64,000 bases of DNA from Thiodiazotropha sp040507035 (GCA_040507035.1 JBEVVR010000004.1:131228-195227), one strand, 5' to 3'; shown: positions 54,649-63,799, counted from the stretch's first letter. Notes: a model not told the origin generated them from the letters alone. Made by a program: numbers and translations.

Positions 54649-55407
54649 ATGTCGATCGATTGGAACAAGACAATTGCCGCAATCTGGCGGCCTGGCAAAG
54701 GCTATCTAAGAGCGATCGACAACATCGATCGGATCGGGCTTGCACAATTGATCGGCATCGACGGGCAAAAACAACAGCTGTGCCGCAATACTGAGCGCTT
54801 CCTCTGCGCAGAGGGTGCGAATAATGCACTCTTGTGGGGGAGTAGGGGTACAGGAAAATCTTCTCTCATCAAGGCGCTGTTGAACAACTATCATGAGCAG
54901 GGATTACGCCTGATCCAAGTTGACAGAAACGATTTGATCGAACTGCCGGAGATTGTGGATGAGATCAGAGAGTTGACACAACACTTTATCGTTTTTTGTG
55001 ATGACCTCACTTTCGATGTTGGTGAGGATTCCTACCGCGCATTGAAGAGTGTCTTGGATGGTTCAATAGAGGAGCCGGCTGCGAATGTATTGATCTATGC
55101 CACCTCCAATCGTCGCCATCTCTTACCGGAGACTATGCAAGAAAACAGGGAGGCGAGAATGGTTGGCGAGGATCTCCATTTGGCTGACACCACGGAAGAG
55201 AAACTTGCACTGTCGGATAGGTTTGGACTCTGGTTGTCCTTCTATGCGGTGAACTGGGAAGGATATCTGAACATAGTAGATAGTTATTTTCCCAATTATG
55301 AGGGTGATCGCCAGGCACTCCATGAAGCGGCAAAACAGTTTGCCATGGCCAGAGGCGGAACTAAGAGCGGTCGTGCGGCAAAGCAGTTTTTCAAGGCCTA
55401 CTCATAA
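54649..55407 (+). CDS. DUF815-family AAA ATPase
   Basis: 252 aa. P-loop ATPase with Walker A GSRGTGKSS, Walker B HFIVFCDDLTF and a sensor-type strand NVLIYATSNRRHLLPE, the hallmark of the DUF815 group. A following ENREARMVGEDLHLADTTEEK block and the C-terminal GGTKSGRAAKQF are also typical. Its cellular role is not established in general. The start at 54649 is preferred; ATG 54637 and TTG 54634 are in frame just upstream. Confidence 0.9.
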   Translation: MSIDWNKTIAAIWRPGKGYLRAIDNIDRIGLAQLIGIDGQKQQLCRNTERFLCAEGANNALLWGSRGTGKSSLIKALLNNYHEQGLRLIQVDRNDLIELPEIVDEIRELTQHFIVFCDDLTFDVGEDSYRALKSVLDGSIEEPAANVLIYATSNRRHLLPETMQENREARMVGEDLHLADTTEEKLALSDRFGLWLSFYAVNWEGYLNIVDSYFPNYEGDRQALHEAAKQFAMARGGTKSGRAAKQFFKAYS

Positions 55408-55434
55408 CTCATAATAATGGTTGAAACCGGTTGT

Positions 55435-56562
55435 TTAGCGGTATTGGCGTAAGTACCACCATTCAAAGAGTCGCTTCAGCCAGTGGAAGATGACCATGTT
55501 CGGCATCACAATGTTTCTATTCTCGGTTCGCGCAACCAGCATTCCGCTTGTTTGGCTGTCGACGATACATACCAGCTCGACTTTGAAGGTCTCAGTGGCT
55601 GTTTTATCCCTGAATTCCGCAGCCAGGTTTTTTGCCGCAGCAGCGGCTTGCAGGTCGGCCATATGGGCCTGCTTCGGCATCCAATCCGGGCCGGGAAAAC
55701 TGCCGGAGTCTCCGGCCACGTAGACACGCTCCATGGCGTCCACCCGGCACTGGGCATCTGCCTTGATCAGACCCCCCGGTGAGCGCGGCAATTTGGTGTT
55801 GTCGAACCATTGGTTACCTGTCATGCCAGGCATGAAGAGAATCAGATTGGCATCAAAACTGCCGCCTTCTGTGACCACTTGGGACTCGGTGAACTCCACC
55901 ATCTTGTGTCCGAGATGGGTTTCAATGCCGCGTTTCGCCATCTCTTGCATCAATCCCGAGACCGCTTTCGGTCCCAGCCTCTGCCCGGGACTCGCGGCCG
56001 GGGTAAAGAACACCAGCTTGAATTTTTCCCTACGCTTTTCCAGCCTCAATTGACGATCGATGCCGAAGAGAAATTCAAACATCGGGCCACCCCGCATTGC
56101 GCTCGGCTCTTTTGGGTTGCCGGCAAAACCTATGGCGATGGTACCGCCTTGCAGTTGCTTGAGCCGATCACGGATTCTTACCGCCGCCGCAATGCCCTCG
56201 CAGGGGGTAATGGCGTGTTCGATTCCCGGCAGTTTTTTTATGAAACGGCCTCCGGAGGCAATGATCAGGCCATCGTTTTCGATCTCGCCGTCACTGGTCA
56301 GCAGGACACGGCCGTCATCGCTGAGCCCACTGGCCTCAGCGGGCCTGTGATCAACCCCCATGCGTTGGTAGAAGGGATCCAGGGGAATAATCAGGTCCTG
56401 GGGTTGGCGTATACCTGAGGGTATCCAGATTGATCCCGGCAGATAGTGGAATTCCGCCTTCGGGCTGACGACGCTGATCTCCATCGATTTATCGTTGGAT
56501 CTGAGGGTCTTGATGGCGGTCAATGCGGCGAAGCCGCTGCCAACAATGGTAACTCTATGCAT
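55435..56562 (-). CDS. Sulfide:quinone-oxidoreductase-like FAD protein
   Basis: 375 aa. The N-terminal dinucleotide motif VGSGFAALTA (7–16), FHYLPGSIWIPSG and the second FAD motif VYVAGDSGSFPGPDW match the SQR/flavocytochrome-c-sulfide-dehydrogenase superfamily. The C-terminus ends in an amphipathic Trp-rich segment (IFHWLKRLFEWWYLRQYR), as expected for membrane-surface binding. Cysteines are at 121, 272 and 332. The central Cys of classical SQRs, in the GxSCxGPxYE region, is replaced (EPSAMRGGPMFEF). It may therefore oxidise another sulfur compound or only retain the fold. A small ferredoxin-fold gene lies upstream in the same direction. Confidence 0.8.
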   Translation of the reverse strand: MHRVTIVGSGFAALTAIKTLRSNDKSMEISVVSPKAEFHYLPGSIWIPSGIRQPQDLIIPLDPFYQRMGVDHRPAEASGLSDDGRVLLTSDGEIENDGLIIASGGRFIKKLPGIEHAITPCEGIAAAVRIRDRLKQLQGGTIAIGFAGNPKEPSAMRGGPMFEFLFGIDRQLRLEKRREKFKLVFFTPAASPGQRLGPKAVSGLMQEMAKRGIETHLGHKMVEFTESQVVTEGGSFDANLILFMPGMTGNQWFDNTKLPRSPGGLIKADAQCRVDAMERVYVAGDSGSFPGPDWMPKQAHMADLQAAAAAKNLAAEFRDKTATETFKVELVCIVDSQTSGMLVARTENRNIVMPNMVIFHWLKRLFEWWYLRQYR

Positions 56563-56745
56563 GCCACAAACTCCAAAGGGATTTTGATCAGGTATCTTGG
56601 TTGCAAGCGCTGCTTGGGCCGAACCAGTTTGCTATGAGGTTCAGAATATACGTGATTCTGCGCTCTGCAGGAAACCCTGATCCATTGGCATGCCATGGGA
56701 GTTGCTGGCAACCACAGCCAGCTAGATCGACGGCCCTTACCGGGG

Positions 56746-56979
56746 TTAAAGACCGATCAGTTCCGCATGAAGCCCCTGAAAGTGGGTGATCGCCAGTAGA
56801 TCCTGGCTGTTGACTCGATCGGGGTTGTACTCGATCACAAACAGATGGGGGCGCTTTGGGTCGACATGAACCGAGACCACGCCATCGCGTATTCGAAATG
56901 CATCTTCCAGCTGGGACAGGCCGGCAGCATCCAGGGTTTCATCGACATGTAGGGTTATATCGGCAAGATCGATGTTCAT
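56746..56979 (-). CDS. Small HMA-like (ferredoxin-fold) protein without CxxC
   Basis: 77 aa. The beta-alpha-beta-beta-alpha-beta pattern (ITLHVDETLDAAGLSQLEDAF, GVVSVHVDPKRPHLFVIEYN, NSQDLLAITHF) follows heavy-metal-associated domains, but the metal-binding CxxC is absent and there is no Cys at all. A regulatory or scaffold role is more likely than copper binding. AGGGAGGACC precedes the ATG. It lies 183 bases upstream of the SQR-like gene on the same strand. Confidence 0.8.
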   Translation of the reverse strand: MNIDLADITLHVDETLDAAGLSQLEDAFRIRDGVVSVHVDPKRPHLFVIEYNPDRVNSQDLLAITHFQGLHAELIGL

Positions 56980-57226
56980 GGGTCCTCCCTCACTAATACT
57001 CGGTTTGTCTTTTGGGTTGTAGCTGAGCGGTTAATCGAAGCGCTGCTACTGCTGGGAACTAAAAAGCTCAAGCTATTGATTTATGGTCCCCAATACCAGG
57101 CCGTGCTGGTTGACAGTAGCCGAATCGACGATTAATCCATGCATTAAGTATAGGAAATGTTTTGTTTCAGGGGGTGTCACCAAGATAAAAGATGACACAA
57201 AGCGCGCCTCATATCGGTGTTATGAT

Positions 57227-57583
57227 TCAATCCTGGTTGAGCGGCTTAGGGGGCACACCATTGGGTACATAGGGGTGATAGTGCTTTATCTTCCGTCCCA
57301 GGTTACGCTGTACGACAACACCCATAATCTTGAATTCACCCTCGTTGAGGGGGATGTCGGGATAACCCGGTTTAAGCGCCACCAAGCGCTTTTTAGACTC
57401 CCCCTCGGATATGTATTGACGGAACCATCGTTCCCCCTTGGCCTCGACTACGACGTAGGCACCGGTGGCACAGACATCGGCAGGCTCGATAACTATAATA
57501 CACTTCTCGGGGAACTCCGGTTCCATGCTGTCATCCAGTACCTGCAAAGGGTAGAGTTCGTTGTAGCTACATTCGTTACTCAT
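57227..57583 (-). CDS. S24/LexA-type peptidase-fold protein lacking the catalytic Lys
   Basis: 118 aa. It resembles the C-terminal S24 domain alone: LQVLDDSMEPEFPEKCIIVIEP with Ser19 in the DSM(E/P) motif, then a strand GAYVVVEAKGERWFRQYI. In LexA the Ser is followed 37 residues later by the catalytic Lys (VTVKRL); here the matching position is Arg55 (RWFRQ). No helix–turn–helix precedes it. It might be a non-proteolytic binding module. ATG 57583 is used; no clear Shine–Dalgarno is seen. It is divergent from the Atm1-type transporter. Confidence 0.75.
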   Translation of the reverse strand: MSNECSYNELYPLQVLDDSMEPEFPEKCIIVIEPADVCATGAYVVVEAKGERWFRQYISEGESKKRLVALKPGYPDIPLNEGEFKIMGVVVQRNLGRKIKHYHPYVPNGVPPKPLNQD

Positions 57584-57672
57584 AAACAATCACTATCTTT
57601 AATGTAAAAGCGCGCTTCGGCGCCAATTTCTATAAAATTCCACATTCTATAAACGCTACGTTCAATATTAGC

Positions 57673-59496
57673 ATGGTCTACAAAGCCAGAACTCAACCCC
57701 AAGTCCACAAGGATCGGCGAGACTACCAGAATCTGCGCAATATGTTGCCTTTCCTCTGGGAGTATCGCGGACGTGCCCTGCTGGCCCTGGGCTGCCTGGT
57801 GTTGGCGAAGTTTGCCAATGTGGGTATTCCGCTGCTGCTGAAAGAGATAGTCGATGCCCTCGACAAAGACGATCAGACGCTATTGGTGCTGCCGCTTTTT
57901 CTGCTCCTCGCATATGGCGCTTTGCGGCTCAGCAGTTCGTTGTTCAACGAGTTGAGGGATGCGATCTTTGCCCGGGTGCGTTATCACGCCATGCGCAATC
58001 TTTCCAACCGAGTGCTGACACATCTCCACGATCTCTCCTTGCGCTTTCATCTTGAGCGTCAAACCGGGGCTATCAGCCGCGATCTGGAACGGGGCACGCG
58101 CTCGGTGAGCACGATTCTCAACTACATGGTCTTCAGCATCATCCCGATGCTGGTTGAGTTCGCGCTGGTTGCGCTGGTCCTGTTCACCCAGTATGAGATC
58201 GTCTTCGCTCTGGTCACCTTTGGCACGGTTGTCGTCTATGTCGCCTTCACCCTGGCGATCACCGAGTGGCGCATGGATTTTCGTCACGCCATGAACCGCC
58301 TCGATTCGGAGGCCAACAATCGGGCCATCGACAGCCTTATCAACTACGAGACAGTTAAATATTTCGGTAATGAATCCCTTGAGTTGAATCGCTTCGATGA
58401 GACCCTCGACCGTTGGGAGGACAATGCGGTAAAGAGCCAGACTTCGATGTCACTGCTTAATTTCGGGCAAGGGGGGATCATAGCTGTTGGCGTTACATTC
58501 ATTATGGTGTTGGCCGCAAACAGCGTGGTGGTGGGAACTATGTCGATTGGCGACCTGGTGCTGGTCAACGCCTTCATGCTCCAGCTCTTCATTCCACTCA
58601 ATTTCCTCGGCATTGTCTACAGACAGATCAAATACTCCCTGGCTGACATGGATCTGATCTTCAAGTTGCTGGAGGAGCAGCCCGAGATCACCGATGCCAA
58701 AGACGCGGTTGAGCTGAAATTGAACAAAGGCGAGGTCGGCTTTGAAGCGGTGGATTTTGCCTATCAGGCGGAGAGGCAGATTCTGCATAAGGTCGATTTC
58801 ACCATTCGCAACGGAGAAAAGCTGGCCGTGGTCGGCCATAGCGGGGCAGGCAAGTCCACCCTTTCGCGGCTGCTGTTCCGCTTCTATGATGTGACAGATG
58901 GGCGCATCACCATCGATGGACAGGATATCCGTGAAGTCACCCGCAGCAGCTTGCGCTCGGTGATCGGTATCGTGCCCCAGGATACGGTGCTGTTCAATGA
59001 TACGATTCTCTATAATCTTGCCTATGGTCGTCCACAAGCGAGCCTGGAGGAGATCGAAGAGGCGGCAGCTATAGCCCACATCGCTGATTTCATCGAACAG
59101 CTTCCGGATGGTTATCAGACAGTTGTGGGTGAACGTGGTTTGAAGCTCTCCGGTGGTGAAAAACAGCGAGTCGCCATCGCCCGCGCGATGTTGAAGCGGC
59201 CGCGAATTCTGATCTTCGACGAGGCGACCTCATCCCTGGACACCAAAACTGAACAGGCGATTCAGGAGACCCTCAGAGAGGTGGCTAAACACCATACCAC
59301 CCTGGTAATCGCCCATCGCCTCTCCACCGTGGTCGATGCCGACCGTATACTGGTCATGGAGGGGGGGCGTATTCAGGAACAGGGTACCCATCAAGCGCTG
59401 CTTGAGCTGGGTGGTCTCTATCGGCAGATGTGGCAACTTCAGCAAAGGGAGAGACAGGCCTTGGAGATGATGCCCATGACGGATACCCCGGTGTGA
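57673..59496 (+). CDS. Atm1/HMT1-type ABC exporter (half transporter)
   Basis: 607 aa. Six N-terminal membrane helices fused to one ATPase domain: Walker A GHSGAGKST, signature LSGGEKQRV, Walker B ILIFDEATSSLD and H-loop VIAHRLST. The helices carry NNRAIDSLINYETVKYFGNE and FLGIVYRQIKYSLADMDLIF, hallmarks of the Atm1 subfamily, which exports glutathione-linked sulfur or metal conjugates as homodimers. cca follows after seven bases, so the two are probably co-transcribed. Confidence 0.93.
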   Translation: MVYKARTQPQVHKDRRDYQNLRNMLPFLWEYRGRALLALGCLVLAKFANVGIPLLLKEIVDALDKDDQTLLVLPLFLLLAYGALRLSSSLFNELRDAIFARVRYHAMRNLSNRVLTHLHDLSLRFHLERQTGAISRDLERGTRSVSTILNYMVFSIIPMLVEFALVALVLFTQYEIVFALVTFGTVVVYVAFTLAITEWRMDFRHAMNRLDSEANNRAIDSLINYETVKYFGNESLELNRFDETLDRWEDNAVKSQTSMSLLNFGQGGIIAVGVTFIMVLAANSVVVGTMSIGDLVLVNAFMLQLFIPLNFLGIVYRQIKYSLADMDLIFKLLEEQPEITDAKDAVELKLNKGEVGFEAVDFAYQAERQILHKVDFTIRNGEKLAVVGHSGAGKSTLSRLLFRFYDVTDGRITIDGQDIREVTRSSLRSVIGIVPQDTVLFNDTILYNLAYGRPQASLEEIEEAAAIAHIADFIEQLPDGYQTVVGERGLKLSGGEKQRVAIARAMLKRPRILIFDEATSSLDTKTEQAIQETLREVAKHHTTLVIAHRLSTVVDADRILVMEGGRIQEQGTHQALLELGGLYRQMWQLQQRERQALEMMPMTDTPV

Positions 59497-59503
59497 GTCT
59501 GCT

Positions 59504-60649
59504 ATGAAGATCTACCTGGTGGGTGGTGCGGTACGCGACGGCTTGCTCGATCTTCCGGTTACCGAGCGTGACTGGGTGGTGGTCGGATCGAATCCCGAGG
59601 AGATGCTGGCCGCCGGCTATCGGCGGGCTGACAGCGAATTTCCGGTATTTCTCCATCCCGAGAGCGGAGAGGAGTACGCCCTGGCGCGTACTGAAGTGAA
59701 GACTGGGCCCGGCTACAAGGGTTTTCAGGTCGACTATGGTCCCCATATCACCCTGGAACAGGATCTGCGGCGAAGGGACCTTACCATCAACGCCCTGGCG
59801 CAGGACGATAAGGGTCAATTGATCGACATCTGCGGCGCTCGGGACGATCTTGACAAGGGCATGCTTCGCCATATCACAAACGCCTTCACCGAGGACCCGG
59901 TGCGGCTGTTGCGTGTGGCGCGGTTTGCCGCCAAGCTGGGGTGTTGGGGCTTCAGGGTGGCCCATGGCACCCACGGCCTGATGAAAACCATGGCCGCCTC
60001 CCCGGAACTGACGAGCCTGAATGCGGAGCGCATCTGGCGCGAGATGAGCGCTGCCTTCGCAACCCCCCAACCCTGGCGTTTTTTTCAAGTCCTGCATGCT
60101 TGCGGTGCCTTGCAGCGACTGCTGCCTGAGGTGGCCGAAGAGCTGGTTACAACTGCCCACGACAGCTCGCAAGACAGCGATTTCATGGCACCGTTGAAGC
60201 GGGTTACCAGGCAGAGCGAAGCGATTGCGGTGCGCTGTGGCGTGGCGCTCTACGCCGCTGCCCGTCGCCTTGACCATGCCGATCACTGGATGCGCAATTT
60301 GCGTATCGATAAGCAATCAACGCAGCTGCTACAGGATCTGTTGCACTTTGATCGGCTCTCCCTTGATGCCTCTCAGCGTGAATCCCTGCTGCGTTTCGTT
60401 AGCCAGCTCAAGCCTCAGCAGCAAGCCTTGCGATTCCGTTATTTTGTCGAGGCGGCAGAGGGACTCTGGCCACGGCGCATGCAACTGCTGCTGCCCTATC
60501 TGCAGGCAGCAGCTGAAGTGCTTGCCTCACCACAGCCCGAGGAGCTTGCTAAATCGGGGTTGCAGGGCAGGGCGCTGGGTGATGCCCTCTTTGCCTGGCG
60601 TCTATCCCGCTTAAACGAGTTGGCGAGCCGGTTCGAGGTCGCGAACTGA
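59504..60649 (+). CDS. cca: CCA-adding tRNA nucleotidyltransferase, HD domain absent
   Basis: 381 aa. It repairs or adds the 3'-CCA of tRNAs. The class II start MKIYLVGGAVRDGLL is followed by the metal site ERDWVVVG (Glu21 and Asp23, where E. coli has Asp-x-Asp), RRRDLTINALAQD and EDPVRLLRVARFAAK. The HD phosphohydrolase motifs that follow in the E. coli enzyme (HPEIDTGVHT and later His-Asp pairs) are missing: after LLPEVAEELV the sequence continues as a helical C-terminus. It should keep nucleotidyltransferase but lack the 2',3'-phosphatase activities. Confidence 0.93.
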   Translation: MKIYLVGGAVRDGLLDLPVTERDWVVVGSNPEEMLAAGYRRADSEFPVFLHPESGEEYALARTEVKTGPGYKGFQVDYGPHITLEQDLRRRDLTINALAQDDKGQLIDICGARDDLDKGMLRHITNAFTEDPVRLLRVARFAAKLGCWGFRVAHGTHGLMKTMAASPELTSLNAERIWREMSAAFATPQPWRFFQVLHACGALQRLLPEVAEELVTTAHDSSQDSDFMAPLKRVTRQSEAIAVRCGVALYAAARRLDHADHWMRNLRIDKQSTQLLQDLLHFDRLSLDASQRESLLRFVSQLKPQQQALRFRYFVEAAEGLWPRRMQLLLPYLQAAAEVLASPQPEELAKSGLQGRALGDALFAWRLSRLNELASRFEVAN

Positions 60650-60682
60650 ACCCTTTTTCAAGGTTCGTGATAGAGTCTGTTT

Positions 60683-62356
60683 ATGCAAATCGAAGAGAAA
60701 CAGCTGCCAATCAACGGAACCCCAGCTGAAACTGGGGAAAACGACCAGCCCCCGGGGAAGCTGACCTGGATCGAAGGTTTTATCGATTCCAAGCACTGGC
60801 CGAGTCTGAGAATCCTGTTCACCGGCAATCTGTTGATGCCGATTCTCTTTCTCGGCGGCAGCATGCTGGTGAGTCTGGCTGCGGTGTTACTGTTATTCGT
60901 GCAACAGCAATGGCATGCATCGTTACGGCTTTTGCTGCTGTTGAGTATCCTTTTCGCGCTGTTTTCCCTGATCCTGGTGCTGATCCGCCTGCGCAGTCAA
61001 CTGCTGCGTCCCCTGGCGTCCCTGGAACAGACGGTGAATCAGGTCTGCCAGGGTGAACCGGTTGCCAGTAAGAAGCATGAACAAACGGGTGTGCTCAGCA
61101 GTATGGCCCGGGATATCGACAGTCTCAGCGAAGAGCTCACCGATATCTACGAGGATATGGAGGTTCGGGTTGCCCGCCAGACATCGAGACTGGCACAGAA
61201 GACCACCTCCCTGCAGGTACTCTACGATGTGGCGGCGGGTATCAATCAATCGGAAAACCTGGACGAGCTGTTGCTCGAATACATGAGTGTCTTCAAACGC
61301 ATGGTGGACGCCCGCTCAGCCACCGTGCATCTGGTGCTGCCCGATGACAGGGTACGCCAGGTGGGATGCATCGATCTCCAGGGCAGGCTCTACAATGAAC
61401 AGGAGATGCTGCCGATAAAACTCTGCCAATGCGGCATTGCCCTCTCACCGGGTGATATCCTCTGCAGCCAGGATGCCCGCATCTGCTCGCGCAGGAACAA
61501 GCGCACCATGTTCAGTACGGATCAGGTCGAGCGGGTATCCGTGCCCATGTGGTATCACGGCGATGTCCTCGGTTTCTACCATCTGTATGTGGATAGACCC
61601 GGGATCTACGACGGTCGGGAAGATGTCCTCGATATCCTCAATACCATCGGCAGTCATCTCGGTATGGCGGTGGCGAAACAGCGTTCGGACTCGGAGGCAC
61701 GGCGATTGTCGATCGTGGAAGAACGCACCTCGCTGGCCCACGAGCTGCACGACTCCCTGGCCCAGACCCTGGCCAGTCTGCGTTTTCAGGTGCGCATGTT
61801 GGAGGAGACCCTGCAGAGTGATGGGATGTCCGAGAAGGCCCTTCAGGAAGCACAGAGGATACACAATGGTGTGGATGAGGCCCACGATGAGTTGAGAGAG
61901 CTGATCTACAGCTTTCGCGCACCCTTCGATCAACGGGGCTTGGTGCCTGCGCTGTCTAAACTGGTCGAACGCTTCAACCAGGAAACCGGCATACCCGCTT
62001 TTTTCCAGCCCGACTGTATCAAGACCGATCTGGATCCGAATCAGGAGATGCAGGCACTGCGTATCGTACAGGAGGCGCTGGCCAATATTCGCAAACACGC
62101 CAAAGCCCACACAATCCGTATCTTGTTGCGCTGCCGCAGTCAGGGTAGTTATCTGATTCTTGTCGAGGATGACGGTGTCGGTTTCGAGGGGGCGATACCC
62201 CAGGGAAATCCGGGGGAGCACATCGGGCTGTCGATCATGGAGGAGCGCGCCAGGCGAGTCGGCGGCGAGTTGTCGATTGAGAGCGAACCCGGTGAGGGCA
62301 CCCGGGTTGAGCTGGTGATCCGCAATGAGAAGAGCGAAGCGAGTCTACAGAGGTAA
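60683..62356 (+). CDS. NarX-type sensor histidine kinase with GAF and Cys cluster
   Basis: 557 aa. Two adjacent membrane helices (about 51–73 and 81–103) with almost no periplasmic loop, so the nitrate-sensing P-box domain of NarX is absent. A HAMP-like region, a coiled-coil and a GAF-like domain (about 175–335) follow. The GAF carries Cys248, Cys250, Cys261 and Cys268 (KLCQCGIALSPGDILCSQD), a possible redox or metal site. The HisKA_3 box is LAHELHDSLAQTLASL with His356, then an HATPase domain (VQEALANIRKHAKA; DDGVGF). It should phosphorylate the NarL-type regulator encoded six bases downstream. Confidence 0.93.
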   Translation: MQIEEKQLPINGTPAETGENDQPPGKLTWIEGFIDSKHWPSLRILFTGNLLMPILFLGGSMLVSLAAVLLLFVQQQWHASLRLLLLLSILFALFSLILVLIRLRSQLLRPLASLEQTVNQVCQGEPVASKKHEQTGVLSSMARDIDSLSEELTDIYEDMEVRVARQTSRLAQKTTSLQVLYDVAAGINQSENLDELLLEYMSVFKRMVDARSATVHLVLPDDRVRQVGCIDLQGRLYNEQEMLPIKLCQCGIALSPGDILCSQDARICSRRNKRTMFSTDQVERVSVPMWYHGDVLGFYHLYVDRPGIYDGREDVLDILNTIGSHLGMAVAKQRSDSEARRLSIVEERTSLAHELHDSLAQTLASLRFQVRMLEETLQSDGMSEKALQEAQRIHNGVDEAHDELRELIYSFRAPFDQRGLVPALSKLVERFNQETGIPAFFQPDCIKTDLDPNQEMQALRIVQEALANIRKHAKAHTIRILLRCRSQGSYLILVEDDGVGFEGAIPQGNPGEHIGLSIMEERARRVGGELSIESEPGEGTRVELVIRNEKSEASLQR

Positions 62357-62362
62357 CACAAG

Positions 62363-63013
62363 ATGCGGGTATTACTGATAGATGATCACGCGCTGTTTCG
62401 GATCGGCCTGCAAGAACTGCTTGAGCGTCGTGGCATCGATGTGATTGCCGTCGGTGATTGCCTGAAGGGAATTGAGACCGTGGCCACGGATAGGCCCGAT
62501 GTGGTGCTGCTCGACATGCGCATGCCCGATATGACCGGTACCGAGGTATTGAGTGTGCTGCGTAAACACTATCCACAGATGCCGATCAGCATGTTGACCA
62601 CCAGCCGCGAGGAGTCGGATGTAATCGAGGCCTTGCAAACCGGTGCCCAGGGATACCTGCTGAAGGATATGGAACCCAACGAGCTGATCGATGCGCTGCA
62701 GCAGATTAAACAGGGACAGACCGTGGTTGCCAAGGAGCTGACAGGTGTACTGGCAAAAGCGGTGCAGGGGGAGAGTCAAAGCAGCACTCCACCCACCTCC
62801 TCACTGGATGACCTGACACCTCGGGAGCGGGAGATCCTCTGTCACCTTGCGGATGGACAGAGTAACAAGGTCATCGCCCGCAACCTGGGTATTTCCGACG
62901 GTACGGTAAAGCTCCATGTCAAATCGATACTGCGCAAACTGGAGGTTCACTCCCGAGTAGAGGCGGCGGTAATCGCCGTGGAGCAGAATCTCTGTTCAAG
63001 GGGGCAGCTTTAG
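62363..63013 (+). CDS. NarL/LuxR-family response regulator
   Basis: 216 aa. Receiver domain with phospho-acceptor Asp51 (DVVLLDMRMPDM), Thr/Ser in MLTTSRE and Lys in YLLKDME. A C-terminal LuxR helix–turn–helix follows: LTPREREILCHLADGQSNKV, IARNLGISDGTVKLHVKS. It controls transcription when phosphorylated by the preceding kinase. Target promoters cannot be told from the window. Confidence 0.95.
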   Translation: MRVLLIDDHALFRIGLQELLERRGIDVIAVGDCLKGIETVATDRPDVVLLDMRMPDMTGTEVLSVLRKHYPQMPISMLTTSREESDVIEALQTGAQGYLLKDMEPNELIDALQQIKQGQTVVAKELTGVLAKAVQGESQSSTPPTSSLDDLTPREREILCHLADGQSNKVIARNLGISDGTVKLHVKSILRKLEVHSRVEAAVIAVEQNLCSRGQL

Positions 63014-63149
63014 CTAGCTAATAAATTAATCTTCAATCCTTATCATTTATCAGTGCATGAAACTGAAAAGTGGGTTTATCTAAGCCCCATATTGTTACTC
63101 CCAGAAAACAACCGACCATCGAAGCTGGCCTAACAGATACGAAAAAACG

Positions 63150-63617
63150 ATGAAAAACTTCCTGAATTTAATCAGCGACAGCCTGGGTGACGTTGCAGAG
63201 ATAATGCCCTGGGACCTGGAGGAGAGGAAAGAGGCCAATCCCGATCTGCTGATCGTAGACGTCCGCGAGCCCTATGAATACGACGCCATGCATATAGAGG
63301 GTTCCCTAAGCGTCCCCCGCGGTATTCTCGAATCGGCCTGTGAATGGGACTACGAGGAGACGATCCCGGAACTGGTGAATGCGCGACAGCGTGAAACTGT
63401 TGTCGTCTGCCGCTCCGGATATCGCAGTGTACTTGCCACCTTCTCCTTGCACGTCCTTGGCTATGAGAATGTGGTCTCACTGAAAACAGGACTGCGTGGC
63501 TGGAATGACTACGAACAGCCCTTGGTGGACAAGGAGGGTAGGGTGGTGGATATCGAGGAAGCGGATGACTACTTCACCCCCAAGCTGCGCGAGGAGCAGC
63601 TAAGACCCAAACCCTAG
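63150..63617 (+). CDS. Cytoplasmic rhodanese-domain protein
   Basis: 155 aa without signal peptide. One rhodanese domain with active-site Cys87 in VVVCRSGYRSVLA and the strand LLIVDVREPYEYDAMHIEG. It has an N-terminal extension (MKNFLNLISDSLGDVAEIMP) and an acidic C-terminus. It probably transfers or carries sulfane sulfur. It stands 136 bases after the response regulator, so co-transcription is uncertain. Confidence 0.9.
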   Translation: MKNFLNLISDSLGDVAEIMPWDLEERKEANPDLLIVDVREPYEYDAMHIEGSLSVPRGILESACEWDYEETIPELVNARQRETVVVCRSGYRSVLATFSLHVLGYENVVSLKTGLRGWNDYEQPLVDKEGRVVDIEEADDYFTPKLREEQLRPKP

Positions 63618-63693
63618 CGTTTGCCCACCGTTAAGCGCTTGGATGTAACCCTGCCAAGCTGATGCGCCGCTTGTCGTACTGTTAAACAGTCAC

Positions 63694-63799
63694 GGCGGCT
63701 GGTGTGCCTCTTTCTCCGCCGCCCCAACAGCACGTCCTTGTGCTGACGGGGCTACCGCGGCATCCCTGCCGCTGCTGCGAAAGAGGCACACCAGCCGCC
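63694..63799. repeat. 21-bp inverted repeat with inner hairpin
   Basis: GGCGGCTGGTGTGCCTCTTTC (63694–63714) is exactly repeated in reverse complement at 63779–63799. Between the arms lies a further hairpin, CAGCAC-GTCCTT-GTGCTG. It could be a small non-autonomous element or a structured RNA. Confidence 0.75.

Noticed and set aside
59354..60316. 320-codon antisense frame over the Atm1-type exporter end and cca
   Set aside because: No recognisable domain; opposite strand of two certain genes.
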